Source: Paraburkholderia largidicola
GTDB lineage: Bacteria > Pseudomonadota > Gammaproteobacteria > Burkholderiales > Burkholderiaceae
Direction: 5' to 3'
Assembly (NCBI RefSeq): GCF_013426895.1
Contig: NZ_AP023175.1
Coordinates: 744,001-808,000, forward strand
DNA length: 64,000 bases
Shown here: piece by piece, positions 1 through 8,600 of the stretch
Layout: each line of letters begins with the position of its first letter
How positions within the stretch are numbered: the stretch's first letter is position 1
Program-made: the position numbers and the translations under genes
Notes under the pieces: generated by a model
The model's database searches: none
What the model was told of the DNA's origin: nothing
The model's input: only the letters and a program-made list of their open reading frames with translations

Positions 1-964
1 AGTCGTGCATGCCGAACATCGCAAGCACCGCGAGCACGACGAGTGCGCAACCAAAGCCGAGATTCAATCCGAGTGCTGGATGCGAGTCCGCAAGACGGCC
101 GCCAATCAGATTGCCGATGGTCATCCCGATTCCAAACAGCGCGAGCGCCAGCGGAATAAGCGATGCATTCAACGACGCGACGTCCGTCACAAACGGGCCG
201 ATAAACGTGTACACCGCGAAGATGCTGGCTACGCCCAGCGCGGCAACGATCATCGTCACCCACACGCGCGGCTTTCGCAGCGCGCCCAGTTCTCGCCCGA
301 GTGAACCACCGTCGAGCGCGTTGCTGCGCGGAATCCACGCCCATAGGGCCGCAAGCGCGAACATCGCGAGTATCGAGACGGCCAGATACGTTTCCCGCCA
401 GCCGAGGTTTTGCCCGAGGAAAGTCGCGAGCGGTGATCCCACGATGGTCGCGATCGTCAATCCCGTCATGACCATCGCGAACGCTTTCCCAGCACTGCCT
501 TCCCCGACGATGTACGAAGCCACCACCGCCCCTGCTCCAAAGTAAGCACCCTGCGGCATGCCGCTGATGAAGCGTGCGACGACGAACATCCCCAGATTCA
601 TTGCAGCCGCCGACAGCAGATTGCCGACAACGAACAGACCGATGAGAAACAACAGCAACGTACGTCTGTTGAGACGGCTCGCCATCAGCGTGACGAGTGG
701 CGCGCCTGTCACCACGCCGAACGCGTATGCGGTGATTGCATGAGTCGCTTCCGGGATGCTCAGTCCAAGGCTCGACGCGAACAGTTGCAAAATGCCCATG
801 CTCGCGAACTCGGACGTACCGATACAAAAGCTGCCGAGCGCCAATGCGAAAAGCGTCAGACCACGCCTGCGGGATTCGGATTCTTTGGTGCAGTGAACGA
901 CAACCGCGTCGCACTGTGCTTCATAGGCTTTCTCGTGCATGTCTTGTTCCGGATTCAGCAGCAT
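1..964 (-). CDS. MFS transporter, DHA1-type efflux family (3' end beyond window)
   Basis: This is the N-terminal 321 codons of an integral membrane major facilitator protein; the gene runs off the left edge. The first transmembrane helix carries the DHA1 drug/sugar exporter signature G-T-S-E-F-x-x-M-G-I-L, followed by further hydrophobic helices and a cytoplasmic loop with MASRLNRR-type basic residues. The start at 964 is preceded by AAGG at about 9 bases; an internal ATG at 940 is a weaker alternative. A small ORF and a TAWAC-N4-GTWTA dyad lie upstream on the same strand and may share its promoter. Substrate cannot be told; AraJ/YdhP-like exporters are the nearest relatives by motif. Confidence 0.85.
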   Translation of the reverse strand, partial: MLLNPEQDMHEKAYEAQCDAVVVHCTKESESRRRGLTLFALALGSFCIGTSEFASMGILQLFASSLGLSIPEATHAITAYAFGVVTGAPLVTLMASRLNRRTLLLFLIGLFVVGNLLSAAAMNLGMFVVARFISGMPQGAYFGAGAVVASYIVGEGSAGKAFAMVMTGLTIATIVGSPLATFLGQNLGWRETYLAVSILAMFALAALWAWIPRSNALDGGSLGRELGALRKPRVWVTMIVAALGVASIFAVYTFIGPFVTDVASLNASLIPLALALFGIGMTIGNLIGGRLADSHPALGLNLGFGCALVVLAVLAMFGMHD

Positions 965-1089
965 CAGTGCCTTACGATATTCAGGTTCATGTAATCGTGT
1001 TGGGCGCCAATCAAACCGGCAAACCGTTCGATCGCGCAAATGCGCTGTGCCAGACAGCGACAAGAACGTCGCACGTGCGTGAGCGTTTC

Positions 1090-1218
1090 CTATTGCAGGC
1101 ACACATCGCGATAATCAACCGTTCGTCGATAGACGTTCTTACCCAGCCACGAGACGAAGGTATATTCGACGTAGGCATTGCTGCAGACGATGATCCAGTT
1201 ATGGAGCGTGGAATTCAT
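1090..1218 (-). CDS. small ORF, 42 aa, unknown function
   Basis: A short frame begins with ATG 7 bases after a strong GGGAGG Shine-Dalgarno and encodes 42 residues starting MNSTLHNWIIVCSNAYVEY and ending in CLQ. It has no signal peptide or clear membrane helix, and is rich in Tyr, Val and Trp with two cysteines (positions 12 and 40). It lies 126 bases upstream of the MFS gene on the same strand and downstream of a perfect 7-4-7 dyad at 1366-1383. I do not recognise a family. It could be a leader peptide, a small regulatory protein, or a chance frame behind a good ribosome site. Confidence 0.4.
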   Translation of the reverse strand: MNSTLHNWIIVCSNAYVEYTFVSWLGKNVYRRTVDYRDVCLQ

Positions 1219-1365
1219 GGCGGCATCCTCCCTGTAGAAATCGGCGTCGACATGACACGCAAAGGGGTTTCAACAAAAAACTCGCCATGACACCAAGCAT
1301 AGTGACCACGCACAATCGAAACCATTCTACGGTGGTGTATGAATGAATCGCATCGACGTAACGAC

Positions 1366-1383
1366 GCTATACATCGGTATAGC
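1366..1383. promoter_or_regulatory. dyad GCTATAC-N4-GTATAGC, candidate response-regulator box
   Basis: A perfect inverted repeat of 7 bp arms around ATCG. It belongs to the TAWAC-N4-GTWTA set found at six places in the window and lies about 150 bp upstream of the small ORF/MFS transcription unit on the minus strand. Confidence 0.5.
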
Positions 1384-1435
1384 CGCCAGCGTCGCATACG
1401 TCGTGCGATTGCGGTCGAGTCGCCCGGATTCGAGT

Positions 1436-1855
1436 TCAGCGCCTGTTATCGAACGAAGCCGAGAGTGCCTTCAGACCATCGCGATAGATGCCTTCGAAAA
1501 GCGCCGACGCTTCTTCATCGCTTACGCCAGCGGGAGTAAATTCTCCAAACCACTCGACTCGCGAACTTTCCGCGCTGATCGTTTGCACACGCAGCGTCGA
1601 GCGATAACCGGTCACAGGAAACGGCGCTTGCAGAATCGAATACGTGTAGCTACGTGCGCTGTTATCGAACGCTTCCAGTCGTTCGACGATCGCGTCGCCG
1701 GCGGGCGTGGAAAGACGCCGCACGCGCCCGCCTTCGTCCGTTTCGCTCGACGGAATAAAAGGCAGCCAGTCGGGCAACGAATCGAAGCCGCCGATCAGTT
1801 GCCACACGGCCTCAGGTGAAGCGTGAATCTCGATGGATGCTTGGGCGCGTGCCAT
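1436..1855 (-). CDS. SRPBCC family (polyketide cyclase/dehydrase-like) protein
   Basis: A 139-aa cytoplasmic protein of the START/Bet v1-like SRPBCC fold, which forms a hydrophobic ligand pocket. The N-terminal strand pattern (SIEIHASPEAVWQLIGGF), the LPDWLPFI segment and the C-terminal helix (GIYRDGLKAL) are typical. It starts 9 bases after the aldo/keto reductase stop, so the two are almost certainly co-transcribed. A paralogue of the same length lies at 22487-22906, also directly behind an AKR gene. Catalysis is unproven; a ligand-binding or lyase-type role acting with the reductase is inference. Confidence 0.85.
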   Translation of the reverse strand: MARAQASIEIHASPEAVWQLIGGFDSLPDWLPFIPSSETDEGGRVRRLSTPAGDAIVERLEAFDNSARSYTYSILQAPFPVTGYRSTLRVQTISAESSRVEWFGEFTPAGVSDEEASALFEGIYRDGLKALSASFDNRR

Positions 1856-1864
1856 GGTGGGTCC

Positions 1865-2887
1865 TTAAACGTTGTCGACGGGAAGCGGTGCGTTCGGGGC
1901 AACGAGAGCCTGTTCACGCAGGTCGTGCCAGAACTGGGCCGGAATGATCTCCGTCACGGCGGCATGATCTTCGGCGATCCGCTCGGGACGGCTAGCACCA
2001 GGAATCACCGCGGCAACGGCGGGATTAGCGAGCACGAATTGCAACGCGGCCGCCTTCACGCTCACGTTGTGACGCGCGGCGATCGCCTTGATACGTTCGA
2101 CCTTGGCGAGTATCTCCGGCGATGCCTTCTGATACTCGAAGTTCGGACCGCCCGCCAGCACACCCGAGCTATACGGACCACCCGCGACGATCTCGACCTT
2201 GCGCGCCGCGGCTGCCGGCATCAAACGCTGCAACGCGCGCTCGTGATCGAGCAGCGAGTAACGTCCCGCCAGCAGAAAACCATCGGGCTGGGCTTCCGTC
2301 AGATCGAGCGTGAGTTCGCAAGGCTCGACCCGGTTCACGCCGAGACCCCATGCCTTGATCACGCCCTCTTCACGCAGACGGGTCAGCGCGCGGAACGCGC
2401 CTTTACGCGCCGTTTCGAACACGGACAGCCATTCGTCGCCGTAGAAGTCCTGTGCGACGTCGTGCACCCAGACAATGTCCAGATGATCTGTCTTCAGACG
2501 CTTGAGGCTGTCCTCGACGGAGCGCAGGGTCGCGTCCGCCGAGTAGTCGTTGACGATCTTGTTGGGACGTCCGAACGCAAACACACCGCCCTTCTCGCCG
2601 AGATCACGTGCGCTCACGTCTTCGATCTCATCGAGAATCACCCGGCCCACTTTCGTGCTCAGCACGTATTCGTCGCGCTTGTGTCGGGCCAATGCTTCGC
2701 CGAGGCGGATTTCCGACAGGCCCGCGCCATAGAAAGGCGCTGTGTCGAAATACCGCACCCCCTGCTGCCATGCGGCTTCGACCGTCGCGAGCGCTTCGTC
2801 GTCGGGAATGTTGCGGAACATGTTGCCGAGCGGCGCAGCGCCAAAACCCAGCAAGGTGCCAGCGGGCAATTTATCCTTGATGCTCAT
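1865..2887 (-). CDS. aldo/keto reductase, D-threo-aldose 1-dehydrogenase type
   Basis: A 340-aa NAD(P)-dependent TIM-barrel oxidoreductase. The N-terminal glycine-rich start (LGFGAAPLGNMF), the catalytic Asp/Tyr region FDTAPFYGAG, the Lys in LSTKVGR, the His in IVWVHDVAQD, and the C-terminal cofactor motif IPGASRPERI are all present. The length fits D-threo-aldose (L-fucose) and pyridoxal dehydrogenase-type AKRs. The start at 2887 has GGAG at about 9 bases. It is the first gene of a two-gene operon with the SRPBCC gene and divergent from a LysR regulator 100 bp away, the likely controller. The true substrate, an aldose or other aldehyde/hemiacetal, is not decided by sequence. Confidence 0.88.
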   Translation of the reverse strand: MSIKDKLPAGTLLGFGAAPLGNMFRNIPDDEALATVEAAWQQGVRYFDTAPFYGAGLSEIRLGEALARHKRDEYVLSTKVGRVILDEIEDVSARDLGEKGGVFAFGRPNKIVNDYSADATLRSVEDSLKRLKTDHLDIVWVHDVAQDFYGDEWLSVFETARKGAFRALTRLREEGVIKAWGLGVNRVEPCELTLDLTEAQPDGFLLAGRYSLLDHERALQRLMPAAAARKVEIVAGGPYSSGVLAGGPNFEYQKASPEILAKVERIKAIAARHNVSVKAAALQFVLANPAVAAVIPGASRPERIAEDHAAVTEIIPAQFWHDLREQALVAPNAPLPVDNV

Positions 2888-2935
2888 TACTTTGCTCCAT
2901 CAGTTGAGTGCATGAGCGAAGTCTAGGGTGGCAAG

Positions 2936-2956
2936 TTAAGTCTGTCCAAGACATAA
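2936..2956. promoter_or_regulatory. candidate LysR-type operator in divergent promoter
   Basis: TTAAGTCT-N5-AGACATAA is a dyad with 7 of 8 arm positions matching, centred in the 100-bp gap between the divergent AKR and LysR genes. The spacing and AT-rich arms suit a T-N11-A type LysR site. It would serve both autoregulation and control of the AKR/SRPBCC operon. This is inference from position and symmetry. Confidence 0.45.
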
Positions 2957-2987
2957 TATGAAACATCTGAGTCCTGTGAGGTCTTAA

Positions 2988-3935
2988 ATGTTAGACATCC
3001 GCCAACTGCACTATTTCGTGGCGGTCGCTGAAGACGAACATGTCGGAAGGGCTGCCGAACGTCTGCATATTTCGCAGTCGCCGCTCAGTCGCCAGATTGC
3101 GCAACTGGAAGAAAAGCTCGGCTTGACGCTATTCGAGCGTTCGCAGCAGCGCATTCGCCTGACCACGGACGGCCGCACGTTCCTCGAAGAAACCAAAGCC
3201 TTTCTGACGCACGCGAACCGGCTCGAGTCGCTCGCACGTCGTCTTGGGCGCGGCGACGAAGGCGGCCTGTGTATCGGATACCTGGAAAACGCGATGCATT
3301 CGGGCGTATTACCCACTGCGTTGCGCGCGCTGCAGCAAAACCGGCCTGACGTCCACATTGCGCTCTACAACTATCAGTCGGCCGAGCAGGTCGTCGGGGT
3401 GCGTCAGCGCAGCCTCGACATTGCGCTCGTTTGCGAACCGCCCGCCGACGACGACCCCGAACTCGACTGCGCGCAAATCCTCAACGATCCGATGCTGCTA
3501 GCGGTTCCCGACGGGCATCCGCTCGCCAGAAAGAAGAAGTTCACGCCCGAGGACCTCGCGGCGCAAAAGTGGATCGGCGTGATGCACAAGGAAGGCGCGC
3601 TTCGTCACGACAACTTCGTTGCGGCGTGCGCGAGAGCGGGATTCACGCCCAACATCGCGCTCGAAGCAACCGAGCCGCTAGCGGCATTGGGTCTCGTCGC
3701 TGCCGGACTCGGCCTGACGATGGTCCAGCAGAGCCTGCGTCATCAGGCGCCGGACGGCGTCATGCTGCACGAACTTTCGTGGTTCACCTATCGCAGCGCA
3801 CTGTGGGCCGTATGGCATCGGGTCAACTTGCGACCTCTCGTCGAGCATTTCCGCACGTCCCTGCTGAGTACCGGCGCGATGATGGCAAGCGTGCCGACTC
3901 AGACGAAGCGCGCAAAAAACCCGGCACTCACGTGA
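2988..3935 (+). CDS. LysR family transcriptional regulator
   Basis: A 315-aa DNA-binding regulator. Residues 1-60 form the LysR winged helix-turn-helix (HLDIRQLHYF-like start, AAERLHISQSPLSRQIAQLE recognition region), and residues about 90-295 form the periplasmic-binding-like effector domain. A GAGG ribosome site precedes ATG at 2988. It is divergent from the AKR/SRPBCC operon, with a dyad between them, so it most likely controls that operon in response to an unknown small molecule. The effector domain resembles the CatM/BenM branch of regulators of aromatic or organic acid genes, but only loosely. Confidence 0.9.
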   Translation: MLDIRQLHYFVAVAEDEHVGRAAERLHISQSPLSRQIAQLEEKLGLTLFERSQQRIRLTTDGRTFLEETKAFLTHANRLESLARRLGRGDEGGLCIGYLENAMHSGVLPTALRALQQNRPDVHIALYNYQSAEQVVGVRQRSLDIALVCEPPADDDPELDCAQILNDPMLLAVPDGHPLARKKKFTPEDLAAQKWIGVMHKEGALRHDNFVAACARAGFTPNIALEATEPLAALGLVAAGLGLTMVQQSLRHQAPDGVMLHELSWFTYRSALWAVWHRVNLRPLVEHFRTSLLSTGAMMASVPTQTKRAKNPALT

Positions 3936-3954
3936 GCCGTTCACGCGTTTTTTT
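3931..3954 (+). terminator. possible terminator of the LysR gene
   Basis: A short CGTGA-N5-TCACG stem is followed by CG and seven T residues. The stem is only 5 bp and overlaps the stop codon, so the call is tentative. No competing feature explains the T run. Confidence 0.4.
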
Positions 3955-4175
3955 CATACGTCATGGGGCGAAATGACAAATTCCCTTGGATCAGAAAAGC
4001 AGTAAACAAGCAGCGGCCTCAATATCGACTCAGGTAAGGCGCGCCCTCACTGCAGTGTCTCCTCGGACAGATCACTCTGTCCTTTGCGCCCGCGACTGAC
4101 GCGCGGGCGCCTTTTCGAATGGAGGCTCACAGCCGGCGTGTGGACAGGATTGTTTCCCCCTCACTGGAGGTCGAT

Positions 4176-4394
4176 ATGAAGCCGCTGAAACCCCTTCTTC
4201 TCGCATGCTCGCTGATATCGACGCTTGCCTTCGCGCAGGCGCCTGCACAAACGGCTGGCCAGGCATCTTCGCCATCCCAGGTCGATCAGCCGGATCAAAG
4301 CCAGAAACAGCATTTTCCACGCGACATGTCCTCGAAACGACCCGATACTTGCGTTGGACCTGTCAGCTTTTGCACGCTGTTCTTCGGCAGTTGA
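4176..4394 (+). CDS. small exported protein, 72 aa
   Basis: A GGAGG ribosome site precedes ATG at 4176. The first 20 residues are a clear signal peptide (two Lys, hydrophobic core LLLACSLISTLAFA, cleavage after AQA). The mature part is rich in Gln, Pro and Ser, and ends with two cysteines seven positions apart in DTCVGPVSFCTLFFGS, which could form a disulfide or a loop in the periplasm. No family is recognised. It stands alone between the LysR gene and the old yellow enzyme gene. Confidence 0.6.
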   Translation: MKPLKPLLLACSLISTLAFAQAPAQTAGQASSPSQVDQPDQSQKQHFPRDMSSKRPDTCVGPVSFCTLFFGS

Positions 4395-4459
4395 CAGGGT
4401 GACGTGTCGCATCTGCGTTCGTTCATGAACGTTGAATCGAGCATCGTAAGGAGATCATC

Positions 4460-5566
4460 TTGGCGAAGCCCGCTCTTTTCGCACCGCTCAGGTTGGGTAA
4501 GCTCGAACTTGGCAACCGGATCGTCATCGCGCCGATGTGCCAGTACTCGGCGCGCGATGGCTGCATGAACGACTGGCACCTTGTCCATCTGGGTCATCTG
4601 GCCATCTCAGGCGCTGCGCTGCTGACCATCGAGGCGACGGCAGTCCTCCCCGAGGGCCGCATCACCTACGCGGACGTGGGACTCTATGACGATGCGACGG
4701 AAGCCGCGATGCGTCGCACACTCGATGCGATACGACACTGTTCGGACGTGCCGGTTGCGATTCAGCTGAGCCACGCGGGACGCAAGGCATCGACCGAAGT
4801 GCCGTGGAAAAAGAGCGGACAGTTTCCTCCGGATTCGCCATTGGGCTGGCAAACTGAAGCCCCGTCAGCCGTGCCGTATGACGAGGGCTACCTGGCACCC
4901 GTCGCGCTGGATCGCGATGGATTGAGCCGCATCCGTAAGGCGTTCGTCGCCGCTGCGCGCCGCGCACACAAGATTGGTATCGACATGATCCAGTTGCATG
5001 TGGGCCACGGTTATCTGCTGCATCAATTCATCTCGCCGCTGTCGAATCGACGCGAAGACGAATATGGCGGCTCGCTCGAAAACCGCATCCGCTTTCCGCT
5101 CGAAGTATTCGAAGCGGTGCGCGATGCATTCCCTGCCGACAAGCCCGTCACGGTCCGGATATCAGGTACGGATTGGGTCGACGACGGATGGGACATCGAA
5201 CAGACCATCGCGTTCGCGCAAGCGGTCGAGAAACTCGGCTGCGATGCCATTCACATTACCAGCGGCGGGTTGCATCCGGCACAGCAGATTCCTGTCGGCC
5301 CCAACTATCAGGTGCCGCTCGCGCGCGCCGTCAAGCAGGCCGTCCACATGCCCGTGGTCGCAGTGGGGCTCATCACGGAGTTCGAGCAGGCCGAAGCCAT
5401 CGTCGGAACAGGGGACGCCGATCTCATCGCGATCGCGCGCGCCATCCTCTACGACCCGCGCTGGCCGTGGCACGCCGCAGCGCAACTCGGCGCACATGTG
5501 CGTGCGCCCAACCCCTATCTGCGTTCGCAGCCCAGACGGTTCAAGGATCTGTTCGAAAGCGAATGA
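4460..5566 (+). CDS. NADH:flavin oxidoreductase, YqjM-like old yellow enzyme
   Basis: A 368-aa FMN-dependent ene-reductase of the OYE family, expected to reduce activated C=C bonds with NAD(P)H in the cytoplasm. The start is TTG with AAGGAGATC 5-7 bases upstream. The N-terminus has APMCQYSA, where the Cys modulates FMN in the YqjM class, followed by WHLVHLGHL. The substrate-binding pair lies in LHVGHGYLLHQF, followed by the hallmark SPLSNRREDEYGGSLENR. The C-terminal phosphate loop includes VGLI and ADLIAIARAILYDPRWP. It is monocistronic and convergent with the giant kinase, with a hairpin between them. The physiological substrate is unknown. Confidence 0.9.
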   Translation: MAKPALFAPLRLGKLELGNRIVIAPMCQYSARDGCMNDWHLVHLGHLAISGAALLTIEATAVLPEGRITYADVGLYDDATEAAMRRTLDAIRHCSDVPVAIQLSHAGRKASTEVPWKKSGQFPPDSPLGWQTEAPSAVPYDEGYLAPVALDRDGLSRIRKAFVAAARRAHKIGIDMIQLHVGHGYLLHQFISPLSNRREDEYGGSLENRIRFPLEVFEAVRDAFPADKPVTVRISGTDWVDDGWDIEQTIAFAQAVEKLGCDAIHITSGGLHPAQQIPVGPNYQVPLARAVKQAVHMPVVAVGLITEFEQAEAIVGTGDADLIAIARAILYDPRWPWHAAAQLGAHVRAPNPYLRSQPRRFKDLFESE

Positions 5567-5583
5567 CGGTCCGAACGCGCAGC

Positions 5584-5625
5584 GTGCCGCATGTCCCGCT
5601 GTTCGAGCGGGGACATGTGGCGCAC
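5584..5625. terminator. hairpin between convergent genes
   Basis: Imperfect long inverted repeat GTGC..CATGTCCCGCT / AGCGGGGACATG..GCGCAC between the stop codons of the convergent OYE and giant kinase genes. There is no T tract, but position and symmetry suit a bidirectional transcription stop. Confidence 0.5.
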
Positions 5626-5628
5626 GCT

Positions 5629-8600
5629 TCATGGCTCGTCATCGGCGCCCGACAGTTCGAACTGGAAGACTGCGCCATGCGGCTCGTTTGCGAAGGCGTG
5701 CAACGTGCCGCCATGGGCCTCGACAATGGAGCGGCAAATGGAGAGGCCCATACCCATGCCATAGGCTTTGGTGGTAAAGAACGGCTCGAAGAGCCGCTCG
5801 ACATTCGCGCTGTCTATCCCCGGCCCCGTATCGCTCACGGTAATCCGGACGCAGCGTGGACCACAGGCACAGGTCGTGATCGTCAACTCGCGCATGTCGT
5901 CGTCGGAATCGCTCATCGCATCCACGGCATTCATCATCAGGTTCATGATGACCTGCTGCAACTGAACGCGGTCGCCCTCCACGTCCGGCAAGTCCCGCTC
6001 CAGGTCCGCGCAAATGGAAACCCGTTGCCTGGATGCCTCGCCGCGCGTGAGCCCAATGACTTCTCGAATCGCGTCGTTGACGGCGAGAAGCTCCCGCCGC
6101 GCCGGCGTCTTCTTGACGAGATCACGCAATCGCCGGATAACGTCGTTTGCCCGCGTGCCGTTGTTGACGACGCGCGTCAATGCCGCCCGCACCTCCTCCA
6201 GATTCGGCGGACTCGCGTCCAGCCAATGCGTCGCCGCCTGAGCGTTGAACACAGCCGACGCAATCGGTTGCCTGATTTCGTGGCTGATCGACGCCGTCAA
6301 CTGGCCGAGCGTCGACACACGGTTCGCATGCGTGAGCTCTATCTCTATCTCGTGGTAGCGTCGCTCGTTTTCGCGTGCATTCGCCTCGGCCCGCTTGCGC
6401 TCGGTGAGATCGACGACGAACGCGACGACCTGATCCGGCGTGCTGCCGAAAATCGCCGCGCCCAGCAGCACGGCGACACGTGTTCCGTCGGCGCGCAGAT
6501 ATTCTTTTTCCAGCGGTTGAAGCGCGCCATGCTTGCGTAGCTCTGCGATGGCCTGTACGTCCTGATCGTGCCACTCGTCAGGTGTGATCTCGGTGCAACG
6601 GATTTTTCCGGCTGCGAGGTCTTCTCTGCTGTAACCGATGATGCGCAAGAACGCGTCGTTGGCTTCGTATATCGGCCCCAGCATATCCCAGATGAAAACC
6701 CCGACGATATTCGCATCGACGAGCCGCCGGATCTTTGCCTCACGCTCTGCCACGTCCCGATACAGCCGCGAGTTCTCAATCGAAATCGCGGCCTGCGCAG
6801 CCAGCAGCTTGAGCGCGGCCACGCGTCTGACGGTGAAGACATGTGACGTCAAACTGTTCTCGAGATAAAGCAAAGCGATCGTCTTGCCCTGGTACACGAG
6901 CGGCATACAGGCCACGGAGCGCGAGCGATGCGCCTGGAAATAGCGATCGGCAACGAACTCATGGGGTCGCGACGCATCGTTCAGGATCACGTTCTCGCCG
7001 GTGCGAAGGACATAATGAGCGACCGTTACAGGCACACGGTCGGCTTGCAGCAGCGCTTTGCCCAGACTGACCGTGATCGCATTGCCTATCGTGATCGCCT
7101 CGGCCTCGATCCGCAATTCCCCTCCGCTCTCGGCGATCAGCACACCGCGCTGTGCCCCGGCGTGCGATATGGCCGTGCGCATGAGCGTCTGAATCAGGTT
7201 GTCGAGCACGATCTCACTCGATACAGCCTGCGAAACCTTCAGTACGGTTGCCAGATCCAGATGTTCGACGGACGCTTCGATGCTGCTCTCCAACACGGGC
7301 CCGTCGTTTCGCTGGGACAGGTCCGGATACAGGTCGTCTATCTGCCGGACTTTGCCTTTCGCACCCCACCGTGCGAACGCGTGACGTGCGTTCCTCAAAT
7401 ACATGTCAGCTATCTCGGCAAGCTCGCGTGCCGCGTAGAAACGCGCCGTCACTTCACAGGCAATCGCTTCGTTGTGAACGAAGCCGCTCCTGCGCGCCGA
7501 GCGGACGGCCTGATCGTAAAGACGTTCCGCTTCGGCGATATTTCCTTCGATGCGCGATATCTCGGCACCCACCAGCGCTGCGCGATTCTCGAAGTTCGCA
7601 GGACAGTGAAACGCCCAGATATCGAGTTGCTTGCGATGTGCAATCAACGCATGCATATGAACGCGCCGGTTCGCCGCATCAGCCGCATTCCAGCACGCCG
7701 CGTGACTGAGCGCGCCATAAAAGTGAAACTCCGCTGTTTCGAACTGCGACGTCGCGATCCATATCATGCGCTCTGCGCGGATCTTGGCTGCGAGCGCTTC
7801 GGCAAATTCACCCGCCAGATACCTCGCCTGCAGCTTACGCACCCAATAATCGAACTCCGGCAAAGCTAGCGTCGTCGACCCGGAGAAATGAGACTCGAAT
7901 TCCGCCTCGTTGAACTGGGCATCGTCGAAACAGCCGAAGCGCGGAGTCAGTCCGCGCAAGGTCTGGACAAGGCCACGATAGGTGGCCAGCATGTCGCTGA
8001 CGAGCCCGAAGCAAATGCGGTCCGCAATCGACACGGCCATCTCGACTTCGGACTGCACGTCATCGAGCGCGTCGCCGACGGAGACCAGGTTCTGGATCAA
8101 ATCGCAGCACGTATATAGCGTGTAGGTGATATCCCCGCTTTCGCTTGCGATCCTGAAGGCGCGCCGGATCGGCTCACGTCCTTCCAGTACGTGTCTTGCC
8201 CAGGGCACGACAATATTGCCAAACGACGTGTAGGTCCGCGCCTTGAACCGCGTCAGATTTCGATGCTCGACGAGCCCATAGCCAAGCCGGCCAAAACGAT
8301 AGCCTTCATCGTACTGATCGAATAGCGGGCCCGCGTAGGTGGCAAACCACACATACGCATAGCACGATGCATCGCAATTGCCATGTTCGAGACTGAGATT
8401 GATCATCCGGCACAGCACCAGCGCGCACAGGTTCTGATCCGTAAAGAACGCCGGCGTCACGATCTCCGTCAGAATGTCGAGCGTATCCAGAACCTCCGGA
8501 TCGCTCAGCAACGGCAGATCAATCAGATCTTCGATCTCGCGTTGACCGAGCAATGCACCGACGCGCGCATACTCGCTCTGCACCGTTTGCCGGTCGGGAT

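Noticed and set aside
1823..2926. A 367-codon plus-strand open frame opposite the first aldo/keto reductase
   Set aside because: Composition and lack of a ribosome site mark it as an antisense shadow; the minus-strand AKR has intact catalytic motifs.
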